Positions 17,696 to 26,221 of a stretch of 64,000 nt of DNA are shown here, piece by piece. How positions within the stretch are numbered: the stretch's first letter is position 1; every line of letters begins with the position of its first letter. Location of the stretch: positions 496,001 through 560,000 of the forward strand of contig NZ_CP094494.1 in assembly GCF_022810765.1 (NCBI RefSeq), read 5' to 3'. Below the pieces are notes generated by a model, which did no database searches, had not been told where the DNA came from, and worked only from the letters and a program-made list of their open reading frames with translations. The position numbers were made by a program, and so were the translations under genes. This DNA comes from Winogradskyella sp. MH6 (GTDB taxonomy: Bacteria; Bacteroidota; Bacteroidia; Flavobacteriales; Flavobacteriaceae).

Positions 17696-18484
17696 ATGGA
17701 AACAAAATTACATACCTTTTTAAATTCTAACTTACTAAACAAGTACTTAGTAGGTGAGGCTTCCTATGAAGAAACAAAGGAGGTAGAATTTTTCATTAGT
17801 AATTATCCTGAGGCTGCCGAAGCATACGAAAAGCTTCAGAATAATTTAGAGATTATTGCCAAAGCTGGTGCAGTAGATGTTCCTAAACATATATTAGGAA
17901 ATATTTTAGATGCTTTAGATGAAACTAACGAGACTAAAGTAATTCAGCTGGTACAACACAGTAAGACATCTTGGTATACTATTGCTGCAACTGCTGCTGC
18001 TGTTTTATTTGCTGTATCTTCATTTTTCTTATATCAAAAAAATCAGAATCTTTTAGAAGAGAACAATGTAGTAATCGATGAGATTTATGACCTAAGAAGT
18101 GACATTGAAAAGAATAATGCTATGTTATCTGAAATGTCCTCTGAATTAAACAAATTGAATGATCCAGATGCAAGAAAATATATTTTTAGTGGTAACGACA
18201 GAGCTAAAGACCTTAAGACTGTTGCCTATATAAATCCAGTAGAAAGAACATCGATGATAGACGTTATTAAACTACCTGAATTACCTGAAGACCAGCATTA
18301 TCAAATATGGGCTGAGCTACAAGACAGAATGGTGAACTTAGGCATACTAGATGAGTCTGACCGTAAGATGAAACAAATTCCGTACATGGAAGATGCTTTA
18401 GCACTAAGTATTAAAATTGGTAAGAATGGTGATAACACCAATGAAAATAACACTGAGGTTGCTGAAATCTCTTTAAAAGATTAA
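17696..18484 (+). CDS. membrane anti-sigma factor, RskA-like
   Basis: 262 residues: N-terminal cytoplasmic helical domain (LLNKYLVGEASYEETKEVEFFI) without the HxxxCxxC zinc motif, a single transmembrane helix (about 92-111), a short coiled coil (about 115-155), and a C-terminal extracytoplasmic RskA/anti-sigma-K domain with INPVERTSMIDVIKLPELPEDQHYQIWAEL. It should sequester the sigma factor encoded immediately upstream and release it on an envelope signal. I start at ATG 17696; a longer GTG-initiated frame overlapping the sigma gene is less likely. A hairpin terminator follows. Confidence 0.87.
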   Translation: METKLHTFLNSNLLNKYLVGEASYEETKEVEFFISNYPEAAEAYEKLQNNLEIIAKAGAVDVPKHILGNILDALDETNETKVIQLVQHSKTSWYTIAATAAAVLFAVSSFFLYQKNQNLLEENNVVIDEIYDLRSDIEKNNAMLSEMSSELNKLNDPDARKYIFSGNDRAKDLKTVAYINPVERTSMIDVIKLPELPEDQHYQIWAELQDRMVNLGILDESDRKMKQIPYMEDALALSIKIGKNGDNTNENNTEVAEISLKD

Positions 18485-18505
18485 TTTTTCAAATCACACA
18501 TAAAT

Positions 18506-18536
18506 AAAAAAAGACGCAATAAATGCGTCTTTTTTT
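18506..18536. terminator. bidirectional hairpin terminator
   Basis: Perfect 13-bp stem AAAAAAAGACGCA / TGCGTCTTTTTTT with loop ATAAA. A-run and T-run on both sides allow termination of the anti-sigma gene and of the minus-strand permease beyond it. Confidence 0.85.
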
Positions 18537-18605
18537 ATGCATATTATTTCATCATTCATACCATATTTGACTGATATTTTCAATTGATTTATTCATAAGT
18601 AAAGG

Positions 18606-19895
18606 TTACTTTTCAGAAGTTTCACTCTTTTTATACACCCATTCAATTATAAAACAAAAAAGAATAATACCAATTGAAATCATTACTCCCGTTAGGTTAT
18701 CACTCACCTGCTGCATTATAAGAATTATCAATGCCAATGCACAAAGTACAAAGCCAAGCAGTGGAATTATTTTATTCGTCTTCATTTTAGCTGCCAACTT
18801 ATATCCCACATAATTAACAATACCAAAAATGAGTATAAAACCAACACTACCTGCTGTAGAAATACTTTCGAGATTGAGCAAGTTTACTAAAACAAGAGTT
18901 GCTATTGCTGTGATCATTAAACCTATTGGCTGACCCCAAAGTTTGGCAATAAAATGGTGTGATAACTCATCATCCTCTGCAATTTCATAATTCACCTTGC
19001 TTCCTCCATAGAGCGAGGCGTTAATTGCAGAAAATGTTGAAATAAGTGCTGCAATAGTAATTATGGTAAAGCCTACTTTTCCTAACATAGGTTTAGCTGC
19101 CTCTGCCAATACATAATCCTTTGCCTTAGCTATATCTTCAAACGGAAGTGAACCAACGGTAACTAACGCAATTATAATGTATAACAAAATAACAAAGATT
19201 ACCGAAAAATAATAGGCCTTAGAAATATTCTTCTCGGGATTTTCTATATCTGGTGCTGCGTTTGCAATAAGTTCAAAACCTTCATACGCTACAAAAATTA
19301 TCATTCCGCCTGCAAATAATTTCAATGGGCTTTCCCAATTGGCAGCAGATAATTGGGCAAGATTGGGATTACCTATTAATCCGTATGCTCCAATTCCTAT
19401 AAAACCTATTAGTATTATTAATTTTATGATTACTGCATAGGCTTCAATTTTACCAACAACTGCAATACTGTAATAGTTTATTGCCGTAGCCAGTAAAATT
19501 ATGGCACTAGCATAGATGTGAAAGTCCACTGTTTTATTTTGTGTAATTTCCCAGAGATTGGGTGCATACGAACCAAATGCAGAAGCGTAAAGTGATAACA
19601 TTACAATATAGCTCACCCACAACAAATTATTAATAGCACCACTAAAAACAGTTTTACCAAACCCTTGATTGATAAATTTCACTGTACCTCCTCTGTCAGG
19701 ATACTTTTTTGAAAGGTTTACATAACTGTAAGAGGTAATAAGTGCTAAAATACCAGCAAATAAAAAAGAGATTGGAGTTCCGCCTTTTGCCAGCGAAACA
19801 GCCAATCCCAATACTGCAAAAATTCCTCCACCTACCATTCCACCTATTCCAATAGAAATAGCATCTTTTAGAGTAATTTTTTTGTTAGTTGACAT
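18606..19895 (-). CDS. APC family amino acid permease
   Basis: 429 residues, about twelve hydrophobic helices, with the APC-superfamily glycine-rich helix 1 GIGGMVGGGIFAVLGLAVSL (residues 16-35) and helix 6 motif FVAYEGFELIANAAPDIENPEKNI, the unwound substrate region. A secondary transporter for amino acids or amines in the inner membrane; the substrate cannot be told. It lies 37 nt downstream of aqpZ on the same strand and may be cotranscribed. Confidence 0.88.
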   Translation of the reverse strand: MSTNKKITLKDAISIGIGGMVGGGIFAVLGLAVSLAKGGTPISFLFAGILALITSYSYVNLSKKYPDRGGTVKFINQGFGKTVFSGAINNLLWVSYIVMLSLYASAFGSYAPNLWEITQNKTVDFHIYASAIILLATAINYYSIAVVGKIEAYAVIIKLIILIGFIGIGAYGLIGNPNLAQLSAANWESPLKLFAGGMIIFVAYEGFELIANAAPDIENPEKNISKAYYFSVIFVILLYIIIALVTVGSLPFEDIAKAKDYVLAEAAKPMLGKVGFTIITIAALISTFSAINASLYGGSKVNYEIAEDDELSHHFIAKLWGQPIGLMITAIATLVLVNLLNLESISTAGSVGFILIFGIVNYVGYKLAAKMKTNKIIPLLGFVLCALALIILIMQQVSDNLTGVMISIGIILFCFIIEWVYKKSETSEK

Positions 19896-19932
19896 ATTAA
19901 TATAAGGTTATACTAACTAAGTTAATACTTTA

Positions 19933-20619
19933 TTACACCTTATCAAAAAATGTTTTGTGTATTAAGCCTGCCACTACAGCTCCTGCTATTGGTGCTAACC
20001 AAAACAACCATACCTGTGACAAATATGCTCCGTCTGCAAAAATTGCCTGACTCATTGAACGTGCTGGGTTTACCGATGTGTTAGATATAGGAATACTAAT
20101 TAAGTGAATTAAAGTCAATGCCAAACCAATAGCAATACCAGCAAAACCCTCAGGCGCCTTAACATAAGTACTTCCCAATATTATTAACAAAAAGAACATT
20201 GTTAGCACAAACTCTGTAATTAAAACAGACATCATAGAATAACCTTCTGGAGATAACTCTCCATAACCATTTGCAGCAAAACTACCAACAGATTCAAAAC
20301 CTGGTTTTCCAGAAACAATCAAATACAACACAACTGCCGCTGCAATTGCTCCTACAACTTGAGCTATAATGTAACCCAACAAATCCTTAGACTCAAACTT
20401 ACCGCCTACCCAAAGACCTATAGATACAGCAGGATTTAAATGTGCTCCAGAAATATGACCTATAGCATAAGCCATCGTTAACACTGTGAGACCAAAGGCT
20501 AAGGCCACACCTACAAATCCAATTCCTAAATCTGGAATTCCGGCAGCAAATATTGCGCTACCACAGCCACCAAAGACCAACCAGAATGTTCCAAAAAATT
20601 CAGCAAATAATTTTTTCAT
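19933..20619 (-). CDS. aqpZ: aquaporin Z
   Basis: Water channel of the MIP family, 228 residues with six helices plus two half-helices. Both NPA boxes are intact: HLNPAVS (NPA 62-64) and SVNPARS (NPA near 183-185), with the selectivity-filter arginine following the second. A cysteine before the second NPA (mercury site) is replaced by SNTS. Length and motifs fit AqpZ rather than the longer glycerol facilitators. Divergent from the 67-residue gene. Confidence 0.93.
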   Translation of the reverse strand: MKKLFAEFFGTFWLVFGGCGSAIFAAGIPDLGIGFVGVALAFGLTVLTMAYAIGHISGAHLNPAVSIGLWVGGKFESKDLLGYIIAQVVGAIAAAVVLYLIVSGKPGFESVGSFAANGYGELSPEGYSMMSVLITEFVLTMFFLLIILGSTYVKAPEGFAGIAIGLALTLIHLISIPISNTSVNPARSMSQAIFADGAYLSQVWLFWLAPIAGAVVAGLIHKTFFDKV

Positions 20620-20725
20620 AATTGATTATTTAATTAGTTAGAAAACAAATATTTAATGTTTATAAGACACACAAAAAACAGATTAAGTCACAGCTATACA
20701 TTTATAAAAATAAATGTAAAAACCT

Positions 20726-20733
20726 TATCTTTG
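20726..20733 (+). promoter_or_regulatory. -7 promoter element
   Basis: TATCTTTG, a full TAnnTTTG match, 19 nt before the ATG of the 67-residue protein and so likely the promoter for the run of genes to 23855. Confidence 0.5.
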
Positions 20734-20752
20734 CACTAAATTTTTAAGTAAA

Positions 20753-20956
20753 ATGAAATTATTACTCCTCACTTTAGGAATGTTAGCTTTGGCCGTTGCC
20801 GGAATTGCAATAAAAATCTGGGCAAAAAAGGATGGTAAATTTGCTGGTACTTGTGCTAGTCAAAACCCAATGTTAAATACAGAAGGAGAAGCTTGTGGTT
20901 TTTGCGGAAAAACTCCAGATCAATTCAAAGACTGTAGCGAACCTCAACATTCTTAA
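20753..20956 (+). CDS. small membrane or secreted Cys-containing protein
   Basis: 67 residues: an N-terminal hydrophobic segment (2-22) followed by a short exported-looking tail with four cysteines: GTCASQNP, the CxxC in EACGFCGKTP and FKDCSEP. I recognise it only as a conserved small Flavobacteriia protein of unknown function. The CxxC could bind metal or a disulfide; this is inference. A good promoter precedes it, and the glycosyltransferase starts 6 nt after its stop, so it leads an operon of four genes. Confidence 0.75.
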   Translation: MKLLLLTLGMLALAVAGIAIKIWAKKDGKFAGTCASQNPMLNTEGEACGFCGKTPDQFKDCSEPQHS

Positions 20957-20962
20957 GTTTTA

Positions 20963-22075
20963 ATGAGCCTTACCTCTATACTATTTATAGTATTTGTAGT
21001 TATAGTTGGTATACAGCTTATCTATTATTCGACATTTCTTTTTTCTTTTGCTATACAGCGTGCAGAAACTAAGCTTAAAAAACACATATCGCTTTCTGTA
21101 ATTATCTGTGCCAAAAATGAGGCTGAAAACCTAGAAAAAAACCTTCCATTTGTCCTTAAACAGGATTACAAAAATTTTGAAGTTGTTTTAGTCAATGACA
21201 GTTCGTCTGACGAGACTCTAGAAGTTATGAAACGTTTCGAAGCCGAAAGTGATAACATCAAAATAGTAGATGTAAAATCTAATGAAGCGTTTTGGGGAAA
21301 TAAAAAATATGCATTAACGCTTGGCATAAAGGCTTCAAGCAACGATTTTCTTGTTTTTACTGATGCCGATTGCAAACCAAATTCCAATAATTGGCTTGCA
21401 CAAATAAGTAGTAAATTTTCTAACCAAAAAGCCATTGTTTTAGGTTATGGAGCATACTCCAAAAAGAAATATTCAATCTTAAATGCGATTATACGGTTTG
21501 AAACTATTATTACCGCACTGCAATACTTTTCTTATGCTAAATTAGGTTTACCTTACATGGGAGTTGGAAGAAATATGGCATACAGGAAAGAATTGTTTTT
21601 CAACAATAATGGTTTTAACGGACACATGGCCATAAAATCTGGAGATGATGACTTATTTATAAACGAAGCAGCCAATGCTAAGAATACAGAAATCTGTGTT
21701 ACAAAAGAAAGCTTCACAATCTCAGAACCTAAAAAAACATTCAAAGATTGGATATTGCAAAAACGAAGACATGTAAGTACTGCTTCATTTTATAAAACAA
21801 AACATAAAATTCTTTTAGGTATGTGTTACATATCTCAACTTTTGTTTTGGGTTTTTGGTGTAACACTTATAATCTTTGGGTATAATATTCAGTGGGTACT
21901 AGCACTTATTGTTCTTCGGTTTGTCATTCAACTTTTATGCTTTGGTTTTACTGCTAAAAAACTAGACGATGTTAATCTTATCTTTTTTGCACCTTTTCTA
22001 GAATTATTTTTAGTTACCACACAATTAAGTATCTTTATTGCTAATCTTATATCTACACCTAAACATTGGAAATAA
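20963..22075 (+). CDS. family 2 glycosyltransferase, membrane-bound
   Basis: 370 residues. An N-terminal helix (about 4-28) is followed by a GT-A domain with SVIICAKNEAENLEKNLPF, VVLVNDSSSDET, the DxD-type FTDADCKP near residue 134, the ED-like KSGDDDLFINEAA and the acceptor motif QKRRHVST. C-terminal helices (about 285-365) anchor it. It transfers a sugar from a nucleotide donor, probably to a lipid or exopolymer; acceptor unknown. It overlaps the following sigma gene by 10 nt. Confidence 0.88.
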   Translation: MSLTSILFIVFVVIVGIQLIYYSTFLFSFAIQRAETKLKKHISLSVIICAKNEAENLEKNLPFVLKQDYKNFEVVLVNDSSSDETLEVMKRFEAESDNIKIVDVKSNEAFWGNKKYALTLGIKASSNDFLVFTDADCKPNSNNWLAQISSKFSNQKAIVLGYGAYSKKKYSILNAIIRFETIITALQYFSYAKLGLPYMGVGRNMAYRKELFFNNNGFNGHMAIKSGDDDLFINEAANAKNTEICVTKESFTISEPKKTFKDWILQKRRHVSTASFYKTKHKILLGMCYISQLLFWVFGVTLIIFGYNIQWVLALIVLRFVIQLLCFGFTAKKLDDVNLIFFAPFLELFLVTTQLSIFIANLISTPKHWK

Positions 22076-22611
22076 CAGACGCAATTAACAAAGCCAAACA
22101 AAATGACCAGATTGCGTTTAATTTTCTTCTTGATACATTCTGGAACGATGTGTATTCTTTTCAGCTAATGCGCACTCAAAATGAAAATGATGCCGAAGAT
22201 ATCACCATACAGACCTTTTCTAAAGCTTTTGACAAAATAGGCACTTATGATGACAATTATAAGTTTAAAACATGGCTTATAACTATTTCTAAGAACATAC
22301 ATATAGATTTAGTAAGAAAGCAAAAAAAGACTATTCAGAATACTTCAAAAGACAGTGAAGACAACTATTTAGAGATTATTGATGACTCTCCAACACCAGA
22401 AGATAAAATCATTACCGAACAGAATCTTGCCAAACTACTCAGAGATATTAAAAAGCTGAAACCGCATTACCAGGAAGTTATTAATCTAAGGTATTTTCAG
22501 GAATTGAGCTACAAAGAAATCTCTGAGGAACTTAACGAACCTATTAACAATGTTAAGGTAAAACTATTACGAGCAAAAAAACTATTAGCTGCTATTATTA
22601 CTAAAACGTAA
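22066..22611 (+). CDS. ECF-type sigma factor
   Basis: 181 residues with region 2 (NDVYSFQLMRTQNENDAEDI, FKTWLITISKNIHIDLVRK) and region 4 (VINLRYFQELSYKEISEELN, NVKVKLLRAKKLL). Unlike the first sigma gene in this window it has no anti-sigma neighbour. The start is TTG at 22066, inside the glycosyltransferase gene; no ATG alternative exists before region 2. Its TAA shares a base with the next ATG. Its position between a glycosyltransferase and a transporter is tight, but their regulation by it is not shown. Confidence 0.88.
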   Translation: MEITDAINKAKQNDQIAFNFLLDTFWNDVYSFQLMRTQNENDAEDITIQTFSKAFDKIGTYDDNYKFKTWLITISKNIHIDLVRKQKKTIQNTSKDSEDNYLEIIDDSPTPEDKIITEQNLAKLLRDIKKLKPHYQEVINLRYFQELSYKEISEELNEPINNVKVKLLRAKKLLAAIITKT

Positions 22612-23855
22612 TGCTATCTCACATCAAAAAATTAGGTCCTGGTTTACTATTTGCTGGTGCAGCAATTGGTGTTTCGCACTTGGTACAATCTACACGGGCT
22701 GGTGCTGATTTTGGATTAGGTCTTTTATGGGCATTATTACTTGTTCACTTATTCAAATATCCATTTTTTCAATTTGGCCCAAGATATGCTGCAGCAACGG
22801 GAGAGAGTTTACTAGCAGGTTATCATAAATTGGGCAAGCCAATTTTAATAGCCTATTTCATTTTAAGCTTAGCTACTATGTTTACAATTCAAGCTGCTGT
22901 AACTATAGTTACGGCTGGTTTGGCTAATTCGCTCTTTGGAGATATTTCATTTTTAAATTTTGGTGTTGAAAGTATAAGCAGTGTAGAAATATGGACGATT
23001 ATCTTACTCTTTATTTGTCTATTTACTCTATTAATTGGAAAGTACAACACCTTAGACAAGCTTATTAAAGTGATTATAGTTACACTTACGATAAGTACTT
23101 TGGTTGCTGTCTATTTTGCTTTTACTGAATTTGACAAAACCATAGATTTCAATCAGGTATTACCAAACAATAAAATTGAAATTGCTTTTTTAATTGCCTT
23201 TATGGGATGGATGCCAGCACCTTTAGATATTTCTGTATGGCATTCTATTTGGGCATTAGAAAAGAAAAAAGATGAAGAGTCATTTAATCCAAAAAATGCG
23301 TTGTTAGATTTTAACGTCGGCTTTTTTGGCGCTATACTTTTAGGTGTTGCTTTTGTCAGTTTAGGCTACTTTGTAATGCACGATTCTGGTAATAGCTTTA
23401 GTAATAAAGCTGGTGTATTTTCTAACCAACTTATAGAATTATACACCAAAAGTTTAGGTGATTGGGCTAAAATTCTCATAGGTATTGCTGCCTTTACTAC
23501 TATGTTTAGTACTACCATTACCACACTGGATGCTTCTCCAAGAGCTATGAACAAAAGTTTAGAAATACTAAATAATAAAAGCTACAGAAAAGGCTACCTC
23601 AACTGGATATTAATTTTAACCTTCGGAACCATAATTATCTTTTTATTTCTGGCTTCTGAGATGGGATTGCTCATTAAAGTAGCAACAATTCTATCTTTTG
23701 TAACAGCACCTTTCTATGCTATTATAAATTACAAACTGCTTTGTAGTAAACATACTCCAAAAAACTGGAGACCGAGTTTAGGATTACATCTTTTGTCTTG
23801 GTTAGGTATTGCTTTCTTATTAGGTTTCAGTATTTGGTACCTAAGCACGTTGTAG
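22611..23855 (+). CDS. Nramp-related membrane transporter lacking the canonical metal motif
   Basis: 414 residues, about eleven helices, with the Nramp/NRAMP-like opening LGPGLLFAGAAIGVSHLVQS. True Nramp Mn/Fe transporters carry DPGN in helix 1 and a methionine-containing MPH motif in helix 6. Here helix 1 has AAIGVSH, and helix 6 reads FMGWMPAPLDISVWHS. The protein therefore belongs to an Nramp-related clade whose substrate may not be Mn2+ or Fe2+. It starts on the last base of the sigma gene and its 3' end overlaps the opposite-strand gene by 15 nt, with no visible terminator. Confidence 0.8.
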   Translation: MLSHIKKLGPGLLFAGAAIGVSHLVQSTRAGADFGLGLLWALLLVHLFKYPFFQFGPRYAAATGESLLAGYHKLGKPILIAYFILSLATMFTIQAAVTIVTAGLANSLFGDISFLNFGVESISSVEIWTIILLFICLFTLLIGKYNTLDKLIKVIIVTLTISTLVAVYFAFTEFDKTIDFNQVLPNNKIEIAFLIAFMGWMPAPLDISVWHSIWALEKKKDEESFNPKNALLDFNVGFFGAILLGVAFVSLGYFVMHDSGNSFSNKAGVFSNQLIELYTKSLGDWAKILIGIAAFTTMFSTTITTLDASPRAMNKSLEILNNKSYRKGYLNWILILTFGTIIIFLFLASEMGLLIKVATILSFVTAPFYAIINYKLLCSKHTPKNWRPSLGLHLLSWLGIAFLLGFSIWYLSTL

Positions 23856-24293
23856 ATTGAAATTATCTTTAAGTTCATAATTAAACAGAGAACTACAATC
23901 CATAACATTTTTGGCGCCATCCAACTCGCATAAAGTCGCAACAACAGTATTTAAACCATTAAATAAAATATCTTGATTTTTATAATAATCTGGCTTATGG
24001 CAATAGGTTTTACCCATACGATAACCACAACCTTCTAAAAAGGAAGCTTCAATTTTTAATAATTCTATCGGTGAATAGCCATTAAAACGTCTTCCTAAAT
24101 TTTGGTGAACTAAGCCGACATAGTTTAATCGATTAGAGCCATGCAAATCCGTCATATGCCTCCAACTGTCATTATTATCAAGAATATTTCCGACAGCGCA
24201 TTGTTTACAGTCTTCAGGATTTAGAGTATCGTTATGAAAGGCTACATAGAGCTTTTTCAAAGCTTCATTAAATCTTTTAGTTGTAGAACTCAT
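23841..24293 (-). CDS. conserved Cys/His-rich protein of unknown function
   Basis: 150 residues, soluble, no signal peptide. It has EDCKQCAVGNIL (CxxC near residue 28), HMTDLHGS, EGCGYRMGKTYCHKP and LCELDGAKNVMDC, so seven cysteines in a cytosolic-looking protein. I recognise similar proteins in Flavobacteria, where database labels as an NADH-quinone reductase subunit appear to be propagated errors; nothing here resembles NqrF. Metal or Fe-S binding is plausible but unproven. It overlaps the Nramp-like gene convergently and has only a near-consensus -7 (TATCTTTT) upstream. Confidence 0.7.
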   Translation of the reverse strand: MSSTTKRFNEALKKLYVAFHNDTLNPEDCKQCAVGNILDNNDSWRHMTDLHGSNRLNYVGLVHQNLGRRFNGYSPIELLKIEASFLEGCGYRMGKTYCHKPDYYKNQDILFNGLNTVVATLCELDGAKNVMDCSSLFNYELKDNFNLQRA

Positions 24294-24328
24294 AGCATTT
24301 CTTTTTCGCTATAAAAGATACTAATAAT

Positions 24329-24718
24329 TTACTTGTATTCAATAATCAAAAAAACAGCTGTGGTTTTACCAATATTTAGCACTTCATGAATAGTTTTAAC
24401 ATCATTAGAAAAATGGTAACCTTTTGGCACATCTACTTCGCGAGTGCCTGTAGTATCTGTAATTCTGAATTTACCTCCTGATAACGTATAACCAAAGTGT
24501 GGTTTATGATAATGTTTCTCGTGACCAACATTTGGCGGAAATGTACATTTTAAAACACGTAGAGATTTGTTCTCTTCAACAACTTTGCAAACTTTCTTTC
24601 CCTTCCATCCTGCTTGTAATGGATCCGGTAATTTTTCTACTGACTTACAGCCTAAAAACAGTAAGAATAGAATCAAAATATTTACAACACGTATTGGTTT
24701 TACAGTTTTAAAATTCAT
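24329..24718 (-). CDS. cupin-domain lipoprotein
   Basis: 129 residues. A type II signal peptide with lipobox LLFLGC places the mature lipid-anchored cysteine near residue 23. The rest is one small cupin barrel with the metal-type motif GHEKHYHKPHFGYTLSGG and the second motif PKGYHFSNDVKTIHEV. I start at ATG 24718; a longer frame would run back into the transporter gene and lose the signal peptide. It lies 11 nt after the DASS transporter and is probably cotranscribed with it. Ligand unknown. Confidence 0.8.
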   Translation of the reverse strand: MNFKTVKPIRVVNILILFLLFLGCKSVEKLPDPLQAGWKGKKVCKVVEENKSLRVLKCTFPPNVGHEKHYHKPHFGYTLSGGKFRITDTTGTREVDVPKGYHFSNDVKTIHEVLNIGKTTAVFLIIEYK

Positions 24719-24729
24719 AATTGAATCTT

Positions 24730-26166
24730 TTAAAATATGAGTGGCAGAATATACTGAAACATTAAAATTAATAAGATCACAGAGATAAGATTTAATATCA
24801 CACCTACCCTTGCCATTTGATGCACTTTTACAAAACCACTTGCAAAAACAATAGCGTTTGGTGGTGTTGCCATTGGTAACATAAACGCACAACTACTTGC
24901 CATTGTAACAGGTATTAGTAAATACAATATTGGCACTTCTAAACCAATAGCAATACCAGCCACTACTGGTGCTAAAACGGCTGTAAGTGCTACGTTACTC
25001 ATCAACTCCGTCATAAACAACATTAAAAAAATAAGCAAAGAAGCTGTAAACAAAATACTCACTTCGCTTTTAGAAATCGTTTCTGCAACAATATCTACAA
25101 TACCACTTGCAGACATGCCTTTGGCTAGAGCCAGTCCTCCACCAAATAGTATTAAAATTCCCCAAGCTAATTTTTGAGTGTCTTTCCATTCTAAAATAAA
25201 CTCGCCTTTATTAAACTTATGTGGTACTGTAAACAGCGCTAAAGCTCCTAAAATACTAATCATGGTATCTGTTAGTCCAAGTTTTGGAAATATACCGTTA
25301 ATGACTGTTCTAAAAATCCAAAGGGATACTATTACAGCAAATGTTACTAACACCTGTCTTTCCTTGGGTGAGAGTTTACCTAACTTATTCAACTCGTCTA
25401 CAATTACTGTTTTTGAAGCACCAAATTCTAATCCCTTATTCGGGAATAATTTTATCAGAACAAAATAAATTATAGTGATTAAAATGACAGAAAAAGGTAA
25501 GCCGACAATCAACCAATTCAAAAATGACATCTCCATATTGTATTCATTCTCTAGTAAACCTATTAGAATAGAGTTTGGTGGTGTACCAATTATTGTTGCT
25601 ATTCCACCAGCATTGGCAGAAAACGCAATACCAAGCATTACACTTAGTGCAAAATTTTGATCTTGCTTTGTAAAACCATCAGCATCATTTATAAGTAAGT
25701 TGATTACAGACATAGCTATTGGCAACATTACCACAGCACTAGCCGTATTACTTATCCACATGCTCATAAAAGCTGTAGCTAGCATAAAACCTAATATAAC
25801 TTTATTGGGAGTTGTACCTGTAAGTCTTATTATGTTTAGAGCTATTCGCCTATGTAGATTTACTTTTTCCAAGGCTAAAGCCAAAACAAATCCACCGAAA
25901 AAGAGAAATACAATTGGACTTCCGTAATTGGCACCAACCTCATCTATTGGCATCACTTTAAACAAAGGAAACAGAAACAAGGGCAATAATGCAGTAACCG
26001 AAATAGAAACCGCTTCTGTAATCCACCAAATTATCATCCATAATGCAACTGCAATAACAATATCAGCTTTGTCTGAAATTAGGTTAAATTGAAAAACTTG
26101 AAGGAAGATAAACAATAAAGGACCTAGTATTAAACCCAAACGTTTTGATAGTGGATACATATTCAT
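24730..26166 (-). CDS. DASS/SLC13 family Na+-coupled anion transporter
   Basis: 478 residues with about eleven helices and the divalent anion:Na+ symporter signatures: SNTASAVVMLPIA near residue 140, GTPPNSILIGL near 196, TELMSNVALTAVLAPVV near 388 and the end motif MLPMATPPNAIVFASG. It imports dicarboxylates or sulfate-type anions; the second SNT is SNV here, and the substrate cannot be assigned. A second start (ATG, residue 3) is possible. Followed closely by the cupin lipoprotein. Confidence 0.87.
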   Translation of the reverse strand: MNMYPLSKRLGLILGPLLFIFLQVFQFNLISDKADIVIAVALWMIIWWITEAVSISVTALLPLFLFPLFKVMPIDEVGANYGSPIVFLFFGGFVLALALEKVNLHRRIALNIIRLTGTTPNKVILGFMLATAFMSMWISNTASAVVMLPIAMSVINLLINDADGFTKQDQNFALSVMLGIAFSANAGGIATIIGTPPNSILIGLLENEYNMEMSFLNWLIVGLPFSVILITIIYFVLIKLFPNKGLEFGASKTVIVDELNKLGKLSPKERQVLVTFAVIVSLWIFRTVINGIFPKLGLTDTMISILGALALFTVPHKFNKGEFILEWKDTQKLAWGILILFGGGLALAKGMSASGIVDIVAETISKSEVSILFTASLLIFLMLFMTELMSNVALTAVLAPVVAGIAIGLEVPILYLLIPVTMASSCAFMLPMATPPNAIVFASGFVKVHQMARVGVILNLISVILLILMFQYILPLIF

Positions 26167-26221
26167 GTTAAATAAAGTAGGAATATAATACGAAATCTTT
26201 AAAAAATAACGTTTATCAGTT

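Noticed and set aside
23841..24293. Calling the Cys-rich protein an NADH-quinone reductase subunit
   Set aside because: No NqrF features; real nqrF is at the right edge, so the label would be an annotation error.
24719..24892. 58-residue N-terminal extension of the cupin lipoprotein
   Set aside because: It lies in the transporter gene and would bury the lipoprotein signal; ATG 24718 is a better start.
25178..25927. Open frames antisense to the DASS transporter
   Set aside because: Shadow frames of a clear transporter gene with no signal, ribosome site or family match.
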